Positions 1 through 6,181 of a stretch of 8,729 nt of DNA are shown one piece after another. How positions within the stretch are numbered: position 1 is the stretch's first letter; every line of letters starts with the position of its first letter. The position numbers and the translations under genes are program-made. The stretch spans positions 1 to 8,729 of the forward strand of contig DUKF01000016.1 in assembly GCA_013329455.1 (NCBI GenBank). Reading direction: 5' to 3'. The DNA is from Methanotrichaceae archaeon (GTDB lineage: Archaea > Halobacteriota > Methanosarcinia > Methanotrichales > Methanotrichaceae). The notes beneath the pieces are model-generated. The model saw nothing but the letters and a program-made list of their open reading frames with translations, did not search any database and was not told where the DNA came from.

Positions 1-403
1 TGTAGCCCTTGTTGGAGCAATAGACGGCAGCGGGGTTTGGCATACCTATTACCGATCCTCCGTTGTCGGGGGTCTGGGTGCCTGGCCCCACGATCGGTTC
101 AGGTTCAGGTTCAGGCGTGGGCTCAGGCGCGGGTTTGGGTTTCGGCTCGTACTTGCACTCACCCCTGTAGAAAGCCCAGGCGTCGCAGGACGATCCGTCC
201 GGAAATACGCAACTTCCGCCGCTGTAATCGTATCCCTGGTTGGAGCAATAGTCGGCGGCAGGGTTCGACATGCCTATGTTGCCGCCGGGGCTTTCGGTTC
301 CTGGACCTAATAACCCGCCCACGAATTCGTCGTCCTGGGCCGAGACGACCGCCGAAAGGCAAAGGAGGATTGAGATCAGGAAGATGCTGACAACTCCTCT
401 CAA
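1..403 (-). CDS. Secreted protein with tandem DUF333 repeats (3' end beyond window)
   Basis: Partial gene, 134 codons visible, running off the left edge. I place the start at a TTG (403-401) because GGAGGG lies 5 bases upstream and an in-frame TGA closes the frame at 418-416. Residues 4-20 are hydrophobic and end in VVSA-Q, a good signal peptidase I site after residue 22, so the product is probably exported. Residues 43-83 match the DUF333 pattern: [16 protein letters not shown], then [19 protein letters not shown], with four cysteines (C53, C65, C73, C83) that could pair outside the cell. A Pro/Glu/Lys-rich linker (about 86-103) joins this to a second copy beginning [16 protein letters not shown] at 119-134, which is then cut off. 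DUF333 proteins are small secreted or lipoprotein-like proteins of unproven function (some labelled putative hemolysin). No lipobox is visible. The fold assignment is fairly secure; the role is unknown. Confidence 0.85.
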   Translation of the reverse strand, partial: MRGVVSIFLISILLCLSAVVSAQDDEFVGGLLGPGTESPGGNIGMSNPAADYCSNQGYDYSGGSCVFPDGSSCDAWAFYRGECKYEPKPKPAPEPTPEPEPEPIVGPGTQTPDNGGSVIGMPNPAAVYCSNKGY

Positions 404-408
404 ACAAT

Positions 409-414
409 CCCTCC
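409..414 (-). promoter_or_regulatory. Ribosome binding site GGAGGG for the DUF333 gene
   Basis: GGAGGG on the minus strand lies 5 bases before TTG 403. It decides the otherwise unobvious TTG start, since there is no ATG or GTG in this frame before the signal peptide. Confidence 0.7.
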
Positions 415-457
415 ATCAAAGCTGTGGCTGGAAAACATGGTATGACATCTGAACAAG

Positions 458-471
458 TTAATAGATAAAGT
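458..471 (-). promoter_or_regulatory. Possible TATA box for the DUF333 gene
   Basis: The minus strand reads CTTTATCTATTAAC, preceded by an A-rich stretch that could serve as a BRE. It sits about 60 bases upstream of TTG 403, which would give a leader of roughly 35 bases. It is AT-rich in a GC-rich window, but it is only a consensus-like match. Confidence 0.35.
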
Positions 472-567
472 TTTTGGAGACGTTCTCCCAAATATCCTCT
501 GAAGGGTTGGTGTTTGCAAGAGTCTGGCATCTCGCCTCCGTCTTCGATCTGCCAATTCGGTTTTGTT

Positions 568-735
568 CAAAACTCTTTCAGCAGTTTGTAGCGTTTGGAG
601 AAATCGAGCCCCTCCATCTTTTTCGAGAAGCTCATCCCGTAAAAAGAGAGAGTGGGCGGAAAAGTCCCCGCCGATCAGCCTCACCCCCCTGGAGCTGAAA
701 ACGGCGCTGGGGATCGATCCTGCGCCGAAGTTCTC
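568..735 (-). pseudogene. Decayed gene fragment with a frameshift (unidentified family)
   Basis: The minus strand carries protein-like sequence in two frames that join at a T5 run (645-641). Before the run it reads ENFGAGSIPSAVFSSRG then VRLIGGDFSAHSLF. If one T is removed it continues YGMSFSKKMEGLDF then SKRYKLLKEF and ends at TGA 570-568. Codon choice on both sides (GGG, CTG, ATC, TTC, AAG, CTC) matches neighbouring genes, and the joined product looks like the ordered C-terminus of a soluble protein. No start codon with a ribosome binding site is visible, and the 5' side runs into the aspS terminator, so only the tail of a former gene seems to remain. I do not recognise the family. It could also be chance open sequence. 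Confidence 0.4.
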
Positions 736-743
736 TTGTTGGC

Positions 744-776
744 AAAAAATAGTTGATCGGTGGGTGGCGGCCCACC
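744..776 (-). terminator. Terminator-like hairpin plus T-run after aspS
   Basis: On the minus strand GGTGGG (776-771) pairs with CCCACC (764-759) around a 6-base loop. Nine bases later comes T6 (749-744). The site begins 15 bases after the aspS stop. Archaeal RNA polymerase terminates at T-runs, with the hairpin optional, so this fits the aspS transcript end. Confidence 0.5.
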
Positions 777-790
777 AAATTCGTCGAAAC

Positions 791-2095
791 TTAAGGAACC
801 AGCCGCCTTCTGTCCCTGGGGAAAAGGACGGCGTCCCGGATATTCTCTAAGTTCAGCATGGTGAGGACCACCCTTCCTAGGCCCAGCCCCCATCCGGCGT
901 GGGGTGGCATCCCGTACCTGAAGGCCTTCAGGTAGAACTCGAACCCATCCGGGTCCAGCCCCTGGTTTCTTATCTTCTGGACGAGAAGCTCGGGATCGTG
1001 GACCCTTTGAGCACCGCTGGCAAGCTCCATCAGGGGGTGCATCAGGTCGAATCCCCTGCTGATCTCGGGCCTCTCCTCATAGGGTTGGGTGTAGTAGGGC
1101 TTGATCACGGTGGGCCACTCGGTGATGAAGTAGTGCTCCCCAATGGCGCTTCCTATCGCCTTCTCGGCCTCGGTGTCCAGGTCGTCTCCCCACTCGATCT
1201 CGGTGGCTCTGCCCTCGTTGGCGATATCGAGAGCCTCGGTGTAGGTCACCCTCCTGAAGGGGATCTTGGGAACGGCGAGGTCGATGCCGAGAGATTCGAG
1301 GTCCTTCTGGCACCCTTCGACCACGTCTCCGTAGGCTTTCGCCATCCCATCCTCCAGGAGCTTCATAACGTCCTCTTCATCGGCGAAGCTGACCTCGACA
1401 TCGATTGATATCGCCTCGTTGAGGTGTCGTCTCGTGTCGTGCTCTTCAGCCCTGAAGATCGGCCCGATCTCAAAGACCTTGTCCAGGCCCGCCGACATCA
1501 GCATCTGCTTGTAAAGCTGGGGGCTCTGGTTGAGGAAGGCCTCCCTCTCGAAGTAGGTTATGGGGAACAGGGCAGTTCCACCCTCGGTGGCCGTCGCCAC
1601 CACCTTTGGGGTGCAGACCTCGATGAATCCGTTCTCGGAGAAGAAGTTCCTGAACGAGCGAAGAACCTCGCTCTCGATCCTGAAGACGGCCAGAGCCGAA
1701 GGCCTTCTCAGGTCGACGAACCTGGAGTCGAGCCTGGTGTCCAGTTCCGCGCCCACCTTTTCCGTGGGGTCCATGGGCAGAGGCGAATCGGCCTCGTTCA
1801 GAACCACAATCTCCGAGGGGATGATCTCGTAGCCCCCGGGCGCTTTCGGTTCGCCCTTAACCCTTCCCTTGACGAGAAGGACGCTCTCCCGGCTCAGGTG
1901 CCTCACCCTTTCGAGGAGGTCTTTATCCACCTTCTTTGCTACAAGCGTCACCTGAGCGAAGCCTTCGCGGTCCCGCAGGACGAGAAAGCAGATTCCTCCA
2001 AGATCTCGAACCTCGTGAGCCCAGCCCGCCAGCGTGACCTCTGCGCCGTCCATATCTGGAAGTATATCACTTGAATAATGAGTTCTGAGGTCCAA
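791..2095 (-). CDS. aspS: Aspartyl-tRNA synthetase, archaeal type
   Basis: Charges tRNA(Asp) with aspartate, and possibly tRNA(Asn) too (a non-discriminating enzyme, as in many archaea that make Asn-tRNA by transamidation). 434 residues, the normal archaeal length. The N-terminal OB-fold anticodon-binding domain spans about 1-110 ([11 protein letters not shown] at 24-34, KAPGGYE at 84-90). H27 and P86 resemble the residues linked to relaxed tRNA recognition in archaeal AspRS. The class II core follows: motif 1 near 151-164 ([14 protein letters not shown]), motif 2 near 208-219 ([12 protein letters not shown]), metal/ATP acidic residues D350 and E357 ([17 protein letters not shown]), and motif 3 GWGLGLGR with R408. 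The C-terminus [17 protein letters not shown] is typical. Oddity: the acidic residue usual just before the motif 3 arginine is glycine (G407). The start is TTG with GGTGA 5 bases upstream. It is monocistronic, divergent from the transporter operon. Identity is very secure; tRNA specificity is inferred. Confidence 0.96.
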   Translation of the reverse strand: MDLRTHYSSDILPDMDGAEVTLAGWAHEVRDLGGICFLVLRDREGFAQVTLVAKKVDKDLLERVRHLSRESVLLVKGRVKGEPKAPGGYEIIPSEIVVLNEADSPLPMDPTEKVGAELDTRLDSRFVDLRRPSALAVFRIESEVLRSFRNFFSENGFIEVCTPKVVATATEGGTALFPITYFEREAFLNQSPQLYKQMLMSAGLDKVFEIGPIFRAEEHDTRRHLNEAISIDVEVSFADEEDVMKLLEDGMAKAYGDVVEGCQKDLESLGIDLAVPKIPFRRVTYTEALDIANEGRATEIEWGDDLDTEAEKAIGSAIGEHYFITEWPTVIKPYYTQPYEERPEISRGFDLMHPLMELASGAQRVHDPELLVQKIRNQGLDPDGFEFYLKAFRYGMPPHAGWGLGLGRVVLTMLNLENIRDAVLFPRDRRRLVP

Positions 2096-2100
2096 ATAAC

Positions 2101-2105
2101 GTCAC
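2101..2105 (-). promoter_or_regulatory. Ribosome binding site GGTGA for aspS
   Basis: GGTGA on the minus strand, complementary to the archaeal 16S tail, lies 5 bases before TTG 2095. It supports this start over the later in-frame ATG at 2053-2051, which would trim the start of the OB fold. Confidence 0.55.
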
Positions 2106-2126
2106 CGGGGGGAGAATAGGTTTCTG

Positions 2127-2134
2127 ATATAAAA
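2127..2134 (-). promoter_or_regulatory. TATA box for aspS
   Basis: The minus strand reads TTTTATAT, centred about 35 bases upstream of the aspS TTG. With the usual archaeal spacing, transcription would begin about 10 bases before the start codon, giving a very short leader. No clear BRE is visible. Confidence 0.55.
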
Positions 2135-2175
2135 GCAGTCCGCAGATCGAGGGCGGCGCACGTCCCGGGTTGCGG

Positions 2176-2187
2176 GATTTATATCAT
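2176..2187 (+). promoter_or_regulatory. TATA box for the SSS-DUF835 operon
   Basis: GATTTATATCAT on the plus strand is a close archaeal TATA match in the divergent intergenic region. It predicts transcription from about 2210, some 30 bases before the 41-codon ORF and about 130 bases before ATG 2343. A second AT-rich element (CATAATATTAG, 2221-2231) could act instead and would start transcripts near 2255. Confidence 0.45.
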
Positions 2188-2238
2188 CCAACAGGACCAA
2201 ATAGGATAAGACGTTCATTAACATAATATTAGGGTAGT

Positions 2239-2364
2239 TTGCCTATAGCCACAATTGAAGATAAGGTGATCGTGCACCTCAACGTCGAAACGGGCTTTGA
2301 CAAAGGCGTGCAAAGCATCTTCGATGGCGCTGAAAGTCGCAAATGGCTGAAAAGCATGCGGTAG
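2239..2364 (+). CDS. Possible 41-residue leader ORF
   Basis: Begins at TTG 2239 after in-frame TAG 2230-2232 and ends at TAG 2362-2364, overlapping the next ORF by 22 bases in another frame. The product starts MPIATIEDKVIVHLNVETG and ends AESRKWLKSMR; it is soluble, charged and helix-prone at its C-terminal half. Its codons (GTG, CTC, GTC, ATC, TTC) resemble real genes here. The ribosome binding site is weak (AGGG 4 bases upstream). A perfect AAGGTGATC lies inside the ORF (2263-2271) with no start codon at a useful distance after it. It could be a small gene, a leader peptide coupled to the next gene, a decayed N-terminus of that gene, or chance. No family recognised. Confidence 0.3.
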   Translation: MPIATIEDKVIVHLNVETGFDKGVQSIFDGAESRKWLKSMR

Positions 2365-2624
2365 ATATATCCGGAAAGGGGGACCGTATTATCTCCGGGC
2401 ATGTGGTCAACATGACGATATCACTGAAAGATCTGATGGAGCAAGACGAGTTCTGGATATTGCTCTTCATCCTCGGGAGCGTTCTCCTCAACTGGCCTGT
2501 CCTATCTCTGGCCACAGGAGGGGGCGGACCCCTCGGGCATTTCACGATAATAGTCTACTTAGTCGCGGTCTGGCTTATGATCATCCTCTTTGCTTATCTC
2601 TTCGACAGGTGGACCTCGAATTGA
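2343..2624 (+). CDS. Two-helix small membrane protein, probable partner of the SSS protein
   Basis: 93 residues if it starts at ATG 2343; an alternative ATG at 2412 would give 70 residues beginning MTISLKDLMEQDEFW. Neither has a strong ribosome binding site. The C-terminal half has two hydrophobic segments, about residues 38-58 (FWILLFILGSVLLNWPVLSL) and 68-88 (FTIIVYLVAVWLMIILFAYL), joined by a Gly-rich loop (ATGGGGPLGHF). It ends in DRWTSN. The size, the two helices and the position directly before a solute:sodium symporter-family gene recall the small subunits (DUF485/DUF4212-like) that accompany some SSS transporters. That comparison rests on layout, since I cannot show homology by eye. 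Its TGA overlaps the TTG start of the next gene as TTGA, which suggests translational coupling and a shared complex in the membrane. Confidence 0.75.
   Translation: MAEKHAVDISGKGDRIISGHVVNMTISLKDLMEQDEFWILLFILGSVLLNWPVLSLATGGGGPLGHFTIIVYLVAVWLMIILFAYLFDRWTSN
2607..2611 (+). promoter_or_regulatory. Ribosome binding site AGGTG for the SSS-DUF835 gene
   Basis: AGGTG ends 9 bases before TTG 2621. This favours TTG 2621 over the in-frame GTG at 2609, which lies inside this element and has no ribosome binding site of its own. Confidence 0.45.
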
Positions 2625-5600
2625 TCAACCCAGTTCTTGCCCTGGCGACGATGGTGCTGTACCTCCTCCTCCTCTTCGGCGTAGCCCGTTACGCCGAACG
2701 AAAGCGCGATCAGGGCAAGAGCATCGTCTCAAACCCCTACGTCTACGCCCTATCCTTCTCGGTCTATGCCACTGCTTGGGCCTTCTACGGGAGCGTCGGG
2801 AGGGGCGCCACCGCAGGTCTCTCCTTCCTGCCGATCTATCTTGGGCCTTCGCTGGTAATGCTCCTTGGCTGGATCATCATAAGAAAGATGATCATCATCT
2901 CAAAGGAGCACCGTCTCACCACCATAAGCGACTTCATAAGTTTCAGGTACGGAAGAAGCTACTTCATCGGGGCTCTCGTCACCATCGCAAGCCTGATAGT
3001 GATCACGCCCTACGTCGCCCTTCAGCTCATAGCCATATCCGAGTCGCTCACGATAATAAGCGGGGCGTATCACGAGATCCTGGGGGTAAGAAGGCTGATC
3101 GTGACCGTGCTTCTTGGGGTCTTCGCCATCATCTTCGGAACGAGACATCTCGACCCTCTGGAACGTCACGAGGGACTGATCGCGGCGGTGGCCTTCGAGT
3201 CTGTGGTAAAGTTGGTCGCCTTCCTGGCCGTCGGCCTCTACATAACTTACGGGATCTTCGGAGGCTACGGCGAGATCGTCCGGGAGATCGCGGCCACTCC
3301 CGACTATACTCATCTCCTGGAGATCGATTACGTCTCCTGGTTCTCTCTGATCCTGATGTCCTCCTTTGCGATACTCTTTCTTCCCAGACACTTTCACGTC
3401 ATGGTGGTGGAAAACTCAGAGGAGAACCACCTGAAGAAGGCGATGTGGCTCTTTCCCCTCTACCTGCTGCTGATAAACCTCTTCGTTCCAGCGGTGGCCT
3501 GGGGTGGCCTCCTCCTCGGAGCATCCGGAAGGGCGGACATGTTCATGGTATCGATCCCTATCAGTCAGGGTCAGGATCTTCTCGCCCTCTTGGTCTTCAT
3601 CGGCGGGACCTCGGCCGCTACGGCGATGGTCATCGTCTCGGCGGTGACTGTGGGCACAATGATGCTAAACGACCTCGAGATGCCCTACATCGTCCGGAAG
3701 ATCGGCAAGGGAAGAGACCTGCCCTCTCTCATCCTCACCCTGAAGCGGCTGAACATACTTCTGGTTTTGGCCCTCGGGTACTTCTACTCCCTTCTGGTCG
3801 GGTTCCCGGCCCTCGTCGACATCGGCCTCCTCTCCTTCCTCGCGGCCTGCCAGCTCGCCCCTGTCGCCCTCGGCGGCCTCTACTGGAAGAAGGGGTGCTG
3901 GCACGGGGCGGTCGCAGGTCTCGTCGCGGGTTTCATCATTTGGGGGTATACCGCCCTAGTCCCGACCCTTGTCGATGTGGGATGGATCTCGAAAGGCCTG
4001 ATTTCAAGCGGTCCCTTCGGGATCGCCCTTCTCAGGCCGACGGCCCTATTCGGCATCGAGCTCGATATGTGGACTCATGCCTTCTTCTTGTCGATGCTAG
4101 CCAACTTCACCTTCTACGTCCTCTTCTCTTTGATCCACGTGCCGTGCGAGGAGGAGAAGGCTTTCGCCGATAGCTTCGTTGACGTCTACGAGGAATGTCC
4201 CAGGATCGAGCTCAGTCCGATCCTGCCCTTCGGTGAGAACGTGATGATAAGGGTCGGGACTGTGGCTGAGCTTGAGGGCACAGTGGCCAGGTACATCGGG
4301 GACGAGAGGGCGAAAAACGTCGTCGATATGAACCTAGCAGACCTCAAAACCACCCGAGAGGGGATAGATGCAAGACAGCTTCTCGAGCTGAGAGACCGGC
4401 TTGAGAAGACCCTGACAGGGTCTATCGGACCATCTGCCACCAGGATGATCGTGGAAGATGAGGTGGCGGTAAAGCCGGTTGCTGAGGTGATCAAGGAAAC
4501 AAAGGCCATCTACACCATCGATCCGGGAAAGACCTACGTAATCCCGGAGAAGGCCTACGAGGTCTTTACAGACCAGATAACTCACGGCGTCGAGGGACTT
4601 TGCATAACCACGTCGGATCCCGACGAGGTCAGGTTGAAGTGGCATTTCACCGAGACTCCCATCGTCAGGCTCAGCCACGAGAAGGGCCATAGCGAGATGT
4701 ATATTGCTCCTAGTAATCTGCCCCACCTCTTCATAACCATAAAGTCCTTCGTGGAGAGCAGCAAGAACAGCATAATCCTCCTGGACAGCCTGGAAGAGCT
4801 GATAGAAGAGAACGCGTCCTTGGTTCCAGATTCGGAGGTGCTCGACTTCGTCCATGCCCTCGAAGACCTCTCTGAGAAGGGTCGAACAAGGCTTGTGCTC
4901 CGGACAAGGCCCGAGTTCGTCAACAAAAAGTTGACCTCTGATATCAACGAAGCCAAGCAGCTCATATTCCTCCTGGGGCCCCTTTCAGCCTATCTTTTCA
5001 AGGTCTTCGCGGACTCGATTTTGAAGGGGCTCGACGAGACAGCGAAGATGACGGTTCTCAGGGACCTGGAGGAGATGATGGGGGCCGAGAAGCTCTTTTC
5101 CGGGATGGTGGGGCCAGATGAGGACGCCGGCTGCGATCCGGAGATGGGCGAGATCGACGAGGAGTCTCGTGGAAGAGCGATAAATATCGACTCAAGCGCG
5201 AGATTGAGCCGCGGGGAATTTTTCGCGGCCTTGAGACGTCTCTCAAAGGCGATCGAGGAGGTCGATCCGAGCTTCGACCTTTTGAGCGCAGCAAAGCCCT
5301 TGATGGCCAAATATGGTCTGAACCCAATCGAGCTGCACCTCACTTCGGGGACCACCTACGTGATCGAGGAGGATAAGCCTTTAAAGAGCCTGAGGGTCTT
5401 CAGCGACCTCGTCGACCAGGGCGTGGAGGGGCTTTGCATAAGCAGGTACCATCCCGAAAAGCTGATGGAAAAGTACGGCCTCTCACCGAAGAGGGTGATA
5501 TGGCTCACCCAGTCAGCAGGAATCGAGCCTGAGTACAGGCACGTCGATCCCACCAACTTCCCGAGGCTGAGCGGCATGATCTCCGCCTTCCTCTCCAAAG

Positions 5601-5818
5601 CCGACGAGCCCGTGATACTGCTGGAGGGTCTCGGGTACCTGATAACTCAGAGCAACTACGAGTCGGTGCTGAGGTTTGTCCAGTCTCAGAGGGACGAGGT
5701 CGCCCGCAAGAATGGAATATTGATAATTCACATCGATCCCCTCGCCCTGGACACCAAGGAGCAGCACCGTCTGGAGAGCGAGATGGAGATTCTCAATGTC
5801 GAAGATGAAAAATCATAA
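2621..5818 (+). CDS. SSS/SLC5-type transporter domain fused to STAC-like and two DUF835 domains
   Basis: 1065 residues from TTG 2621 (a GTG at 2609 would add four). Residues 1-510 form a hydrophobic domain with about 13 membrane helices and resemble the solute:sodium symporter domain of CbrA-type sensors: YALSFSVYATAWAFYGSVG, FLPIYLGPSLVMLLGW, TTISDFISFRYGRS, ITPYVALQL, and GGTSAATAMVIVSAVTVGTM, where Na+-site Ser/Thr lie in this family. Residues about 540-575 (VGTVAELEGTVARYIGDERA) resemble the STAC domain that links SLC5 domains to histidine kinases. No kinase follows. DUF835 copy 1 spans about 627-784 (GLCITTSDPDEVR, NSIILLDSLEELIEE) and copy 2 about 904-1047 (GLCISRYHPEKL, EPVILLEGLGYLI, IIHIDPLAL), separated by an acidic, helical linker of about 115 residues. 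Probable role: membrane solute transporter or receptor signalling to the cytoplasm through DUF835. The ligand is unknown. Domain order is secure; function is inferred. Confidence 0.93.
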   Translation: MINPVLALATMVLYLLLLFGVARYAERKRDQGKSIVSNPYVYALSFSVYATAWAFYGSVGRGATAGLSFLPIYLGPSLVMLLGWIIIRKMIIISKEHRLTTISDFISFRYGRSYFIGALVTIASLIVITPYVALQLIAISESLTIISGAYHEILGVRRLIVTVLLGVFAIIFGTRHLDPLERHEGLIAAVAFESVVKLVAFLAVGLYITYGIFGGYGEIVREIAATPDYTHLLEIDYVSWFSLILMSSFAILFLPRHFHVMVVENSEENHLKKAMWLFPLYLLLINLFVPAVAWGGLLLGASGRADMFMVSIPISQGQDLLALLVFIGGTSAATAMVIVSAVTVGTMMLNDLEMPYIVRKIGKGRDLPSLILTLKRLNILLVLALGYFYSLLVGFPALVDIGLLSFLAACQLAPVALGGLYWKKGCWHGAVAGLVAGFIIWGYTALVPTLVDVGWISKGLISSGPFGIALLRPTALFGIELDMWTHAFFLSMLANFTFYVLFSLIHVPCEEEKAFADSFVDVYEECPRIELSPILPFGENVMIRVGTVAELEGTVARYIGDERAKNVVDMNLADLKTTREGIDARQLLELRDRLEKTLTGSIGPSATRMIVEDEVAVKPVAEVIKETKAIYTIDPGKTYVIPEKAYEVFTDQITHGVEGLCITTSDPDEVRLKWHFTETPIVRLSHEKGHSEMYIAPSNLPHLFITIKSFVESSKNSIILLDSLEELIEENASLVPDSEVLDFVHALEDLSEKGRTRLVLRTRPEFVNKKLTSDINEAKQLIFLLGPLSAYLFKVFADSILKGLDETAKMTVLRDLEEMMGAEKLFSGMVGPDEDAGCDPEMGEIDEESRGRAINIDSSARLSRGEFFAALRRLSKAIEEVDPSFDLLSAAKPLMAKYGLNPIELHLTSGTTYVIEEDKPLKSLRVFSDLVDQGVEGLCISRYHPEKLMEKYGLSPKRVIWLTQSAGIEPEYRHVDPTNFPRLSGMISAFLSKADEPVILLEGLGYLITQSNYESVLRFVQSQRDEVARKNGILIIHIDPLALDTKEQHRLESEMEILNVEDEKS

Positions 5819-5843
5819 ATAATCCGGAAGTAGGTAATCTTCC

Positions 5844-6098
5844 ATGGTACAAATTGAAGTATTGGTTTTGGGAGTGCTGCTGATATTGGCGATCTTCGTC
5901 TCTTTCAGCCTGATAATGAAGTCGGTGAAGTTCCTGGCTGTGAACACCCTATTCGGCCTGATCATCCTATACATCGCCAACGTCGTCGCCGGTCTCGGCA
6001 TACCCTATAGTTTGCCGGTGATTTTGATCTGCGCCATTCTGGGGGTTCCCGGGGCGATCGCCGTGATAATCCTGAACCTCTTAGGCCTGGCGTTCTGA
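5844..6098 (+). CDS. BofA-family small membrane protein
   Basis: 84 residues, almost entirely hydrophobic: helices at about 4-25, 28-50 and 55-84. Features of the pro-sigmaK processing inhibitor BofA family are visible: the middle segment FLAVNTLFGLIILYIAN and the C-terminal LGVPGAIAVIILNLLG. In Bacillus, BofA holds a site-2 protease inactive during sporulation. Archaea have neither sigma-K nor spores, so the name is a family label, and regulation of a membrane protease is only one possibility. The ATG start has AGGTAATC (5832-5839), one mismatch from the ideal site, 4 bases upstream. The gene begins 25 bases after the SSS-DUF835 stop and is probably co-transcribed. An AT-rich stretch at 5811-5821 (TCATAAATAAT) could also give it its own promoter. 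Confidence 0.85.
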   Translation: MVQIEVLVLGVLLILAIFVSFSLIMKSVKFLAVNTLFGLIILYIANVVAGLGIPYSLPVILICAILGVPGAIAVIILNLLGLAF

Positions 6099-6130
6099 AG
6101 GGGCGACTGTATCTTATCGGCTGGTTGTGA

Positions 6131-6156
6131 GAAAACAAAGACAGCCTAGGCGCTGT
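6131..6156 (-). terminator. Hairpin plus T-rich terminator after the Dph6-like gene
   Basis: On the minus strand ACAGC (6156-6152) pairs with GCTGT (6145-6141) around a 6-base loop, directly followed by CTTTGTTTTC (6140-6131). It lies 26 bases beyond the stop of the Dph6-like gene, in the convergent gap with the BofA-family gene. No T-run on the plus strand was seen for the opposite transcript. Confidence 0.5.
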
Positions 6157-6181
6157 ACAAAGTATCATGCCCGGCCACCCG

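Noticed and set aside
96..113. Tandem GGTTCA hexamers as a CRISPR or regulatory repeat
   Set aside because: They are in frame inside the secreted protein gene and encode the Glu-Pro linker; there are no spacers.
159..684. Minus-strand frames of 123 and 94 codons around the DUF333 gene and its upstream region
   Set aside because: The first is a wrong-frame reading of the DUF333 gene. The second merely joins the gene-fragment frame to unrelated downstream sequence; only its first part (735-646) looks protein-like and is listed as a pseudogene.
899..2074. Two open frames (169 and 216 codons) on the plus strand opposite aspS
   Set aside because: They are antisense to a complete, well-conserved synthetase and lack recognisable motifs or ribosome binding sites.
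2263..2271. Perfect Shine-Dalgarno AAGGTGATC as a translation start signal
   Set aside because: No ATG, GTG or TTG lies 5-10 bases after it in any useful frame. It falls inside the 41-codon ORF and encodes KVI there, so it is probably coincidental.
2590..4173. Long open frame (527 codons) on the plus strand overlapping the SSS domain
   Set aside because: It is out of frame with a clear transporter sequence and gives an Arg/His/Pro-rich product with no fold, as expected from a GC-rich gene read in the wrong frame.
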